Positions 61,883 through 64,000 of a stretch of DNA of 64,000 nt are shown piece by piece. Both the position numbers and the translations under genes were made by a program. Position 1 is the first letter of the stretch, and the number at the start of each line of letters is the position of its first letter. The stretch covers positions 22,456,001 to 22,520,000 of the forward strand of contig NC_056755.1 in NCBI RefSeq assembly GCF_018687715.1, in the 5' to 3' direction. The DNA is from Carya illinoinensis. Its lineage: Eukaryota; Streptophyta; Magnoliopsida; Fagales; Juglandaceae. The notes below the pieces were generated by a model that had not been told where the DNA came from, made no database searches, and worked only from the letters and a program-made list of their open reading frames with translations.

Positions 61883-62851
61883 AAAGGTGGACTAGGTTTA
61901 GGAGAAGATGGACTTGGGGCCGATTGCTGTGAAGAGGGACCTGCAAGAGCATAAGGAACCCGCAAGGACTCATTCACTAGATCAGTACACATAATACATG
62001 TACTAGACCCGAATTGAGTAATATGTTGAGAATAGATGTCAGAGGGAGAGGGAGAGAGAGGCGGATCTGTATGGATGAGACTGGGTTCAAGGAACTTGGA
62101 AAAATGAAGTGAGGCTATAGGGTGGGCTTGAGAGGTAGCAAGGGAAGGAAAATTGGTTTCATCAAATTGAGCATGGTGAGTAATATAGAGCCTAGAGGCG
62201 GTAGGATCAAGGTAGCGAAACCCTTTGTAAGAGGAACTATAGCTTAGAAAAATACACAACATGCTGCGTGGAGAAAGTTTGTTAGGCATGTAATCACTTA
62301 GACTAGGATAAACACCACAACCAAAAGGGTGAATGTTTTCATAATTCGGAGGGTTACCATACAAAAGCTCAAAAGGTGATTTACCTCCAAGAAGCAGTGT
62401 GGGCAAGCGGTTAATGACGTAGGCTGCAGTGCTGAAGGCGTCAACCCAAAAATGAGGAAAAATGTGAGAATGAAAAAGAAGTGCTAATCTAGTCTCAGTC
62501 ACATGGCAGTGTTTTCTTTCTACACGACCATTTTGGGTAGGTGTTTATGGACATGAGAGTTGATGGTGAATGCCAAAAGAACAAAGATGACCTTCAAAGA
62601 AATTACTACTAAACTCAGCACCTCTGTCACTTTGGAAAATTTCGAAACGAGTAGAATATTGATTTTTCACAAATTTTTGAAATTGAATAAAAACATTATA
62701 GAAATCAGATTTCAATTTCAAGTGATAGAGCCACGTGAAGTGAGAATAGTCATTAATAAAAAGAACATAATAGAAAAACCCTAAATTAGATTTGAAGGGG
62801 GAGGGACCCCATATCTCGCAATGGATAAGATCAAGCACTTTAGATGACCTA
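61883..62851 (-). pseudogene. Copia-B pol, integrase part
   Basis: Integrase core begins at the broken end with VLDLIHCEIWGPS (about 62830). It continues with INDYSHFTWLYHLK and FQSDRGAEFSS, an in-frame stop just before the QNG(R)VERKH glutamate region (about 62540), then AFSTAAYVINRLP and the C-terminal HPFGCGVYPSL to about 61883. The N-terminal zinc region, protease and gag are absent. Sequence right of about 62851 is unrelated to Copia-A. Confidence 0.88.
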
Positions 62852-63590
62852 TGTTCATTACAAGAATCTACATAATGCAATTGATACAAAAATTTGTACT
62901 TGTATGTCAGTGATTGTTGCTTTCATTAGGGGTAAACTTCGACTTTGTAATTTCTTAACTCTGACCTCTAATTTCGATAACAGTTGGGAGCCCTAAAACA
63001 ACTTCGATTCCAACTCTGAAAGGGTGCTAACTCCGGTTATGCAATTCGCTTCATCAATATCAAAGCATAGTCGGAATTCCCATTTGGAGTTAGAATTTTT
63101 TCTCAATTTCTTACCTACTTGCACTTTCCTAGTATCCAAACAACATCCAAGCAAAGATTAAGAAATCTCTTACTTAGTCTAATAAAGGGGAACCCATAGT
63201 GGGCACCCCTTCCCTTTCTCTTGGGGGTTATGAAGTGGTTTAATAGCCACTTCATGAGCCTTGAGGCCTTTAATGGCTAGTCCAGGGTTACACTTGGAGC
63301 AGCTATTTACATAGCCTCCCCCCCCCCCCCCCCCTTCAGATAAGATACTGATAACACAAAAGTGAAAATCTCTCTCTCAATATAGTTCTCTCTAGTCCTG
63401 ACATTTAAGTTAAGGGATATTTAGGTGTTGTTCTGGTCTTACCACGTAGCACACTCCACCATCAATACGTGAAGATTTTGGATGGACAACACCAATGAAA
63501 AATTCATGGAACAATTGCACTAGATCTAAGATATTTTCAAAAATGGTAATATCACTTTTGCAGTATATTATGATCTGTTATTTCTAACAT
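62852..63590 (+). repeat. Unidentified sequence, probable 5' LTR of another copia element at its right end
   Basis: The region ends TTATTTCTAACA just before a copia-type primer-binding site, so its right part is probably an LTR. The LTR start was not located. A promoter-like 'gctatttacatagcc' lies at about 63302, followed by a C16-17 run (63318-63334). No ORF of note. 62930-63110 contains 'gactttg'/'aactccgg' phrases like the dispersed repeat at 36.6 kb. Confidence 0.45.
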
Positions 63591-63602
63591 TGGTATTAGA
63601 GC
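63591..63602 (+). other. Candidate copia primer-binding site
   Basis: TGGTATTAGAGC, one change from the canonical TGGTATCAGAGC. Sequence from 63603 to the window end has no recognisable gag yet, though the copia leader and gag would be expected to follow. Confidence 0.55.
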
Positions 63603-64000
63603 ATTATCTGTTGTTCTCAATTTATGTTTGTCGTGTAAATTCTTTTACAGAATTTTTTTCAGCAATAAGAGAATTTCATTTTTCCTCCTTGAGCTACCAA
63701 GAATGGTCATAATAGCAAGAGGTGGTTGTGCACCTTAGTGCATCACACTAGCTACATCACCGCTCCACACGGAGCGACTCCAACCACCTACACAAACTGG
63801 AAAACCACATGTGACTCTCCTAACCGCTGTTTGGGATTGGACAGTGACTGAAGTATCAGGATATGTAACTCAAGGCTACATACCCTTCGTATATGACAGA
63901 TAAGATGTAATGCACATATTGTTCTAGTAGTATGTAGTAATTCTCAGCTAAAAAAATTCTTGTACTACATAGGTCTAGTAGTAAAATAAATATATGGTAC
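63603..64000 (+). other. Possible copia leader; no gene recognised
   Basis: No clear ORF or motif before the window ends. An ACACGGAGCGACTCC-like GC-richer patch lies near 63765. Confidence 0.35.

Larger units (their letters stand above)
52437..62851 (-). mobile_element. Copia-B, truncated Ty1/copia element split by Athila-B
   Basis: Same element and same insertion point as Copia-A: its 3' LTR starts at 52437 after GGTGG (52432-52436). The coding sequence runs leftward from integrase to RNase H and is split by Athila-B. The element stops matching at about 62851, inside the integrase start. Protease, gag, primer-binding site and 5' LTR are lost. Confidence 0.92.

Overview
This window is plant nuclear DNA and looks like repeat-rich intergenic sequence from a woody eudicot. 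It is AT-rich. No intact host gene, rRNA or tRNA gene could be recognised. Almost everything that can be named is a decayed transposable element: Ty1/copia and Ty3/gypsy (Athila-type) LTR retrotransposons, a CACTA DNA transposon, a LINE tail and several MITEs. The MITE type (GTTTGG ends, GAGATGAGATGAG core) resembles families I remember from walnut and pecan, so Fagales is a weak guess.

Layout. (1) 1-8321: the 3' end of an Athila-type element (integrase tail, 3' untranslated region, 3' LTR). A copia element (Copia-1, 1782-6531, target duplication CTTCA) sits inside that LTR. (2) 8322-16086: CACTA-type DNA. It holds a decayed transposase N-terminus, 89-bp tandem repeats, a TTCGAA-rich region and a 'putative plant transposon protein' pseudogene split by a solo LTR (12219-14430, duplication AGCAT). 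It ends at a CACTACAACAAA-type terminus at 16086. (3) 16087-33568: copy A of a segmental duplication, carrying a minus-strand copia element (Copia-A, 19473-33568, duplication GGTGG). A full-length Athila element (Athila-A, 19754-29398, duplication GGAAC) is inserted in it. (4) 33569-39006: non-coding sequence with a MITE and degenerate repeats. (5) 39007-44957: a probable solo LTR containing a small deleted gypsy element (Gypsy-D, 39235-43024, duplication GTTAC). (6) 44958-48650: no recognised gene. (7) 48651-62851: copy B of the duplication, with the same copia insertion at the same site (Copia-B). A different, minus-strand Athila element (Athila-B, 54308-61877) is inserted in it, and Copia-B is broken at about 62851. 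(8) 62852-64000: unidentified sequence with the probable 5' LTR end and primer-binding site of another copia element at 63591.

The most informative signal is the relative history. The LINE tail, the tandem repeats, one MITE and the copia insertion are shared by copies A and B, so they predate the duplication. Each copia copy also contains the unoccupied target site of the other copy's Athila insertion, so both Athila insertions are later. Inside the duplication, one segment is inverted between copies and has lost about 0.75 kb in copy A. No element encodes an intact polyprotein. I found no CRISPR array, operon or clearly novel protein system. Coordinates were read by eye and may be off by one or two bases.
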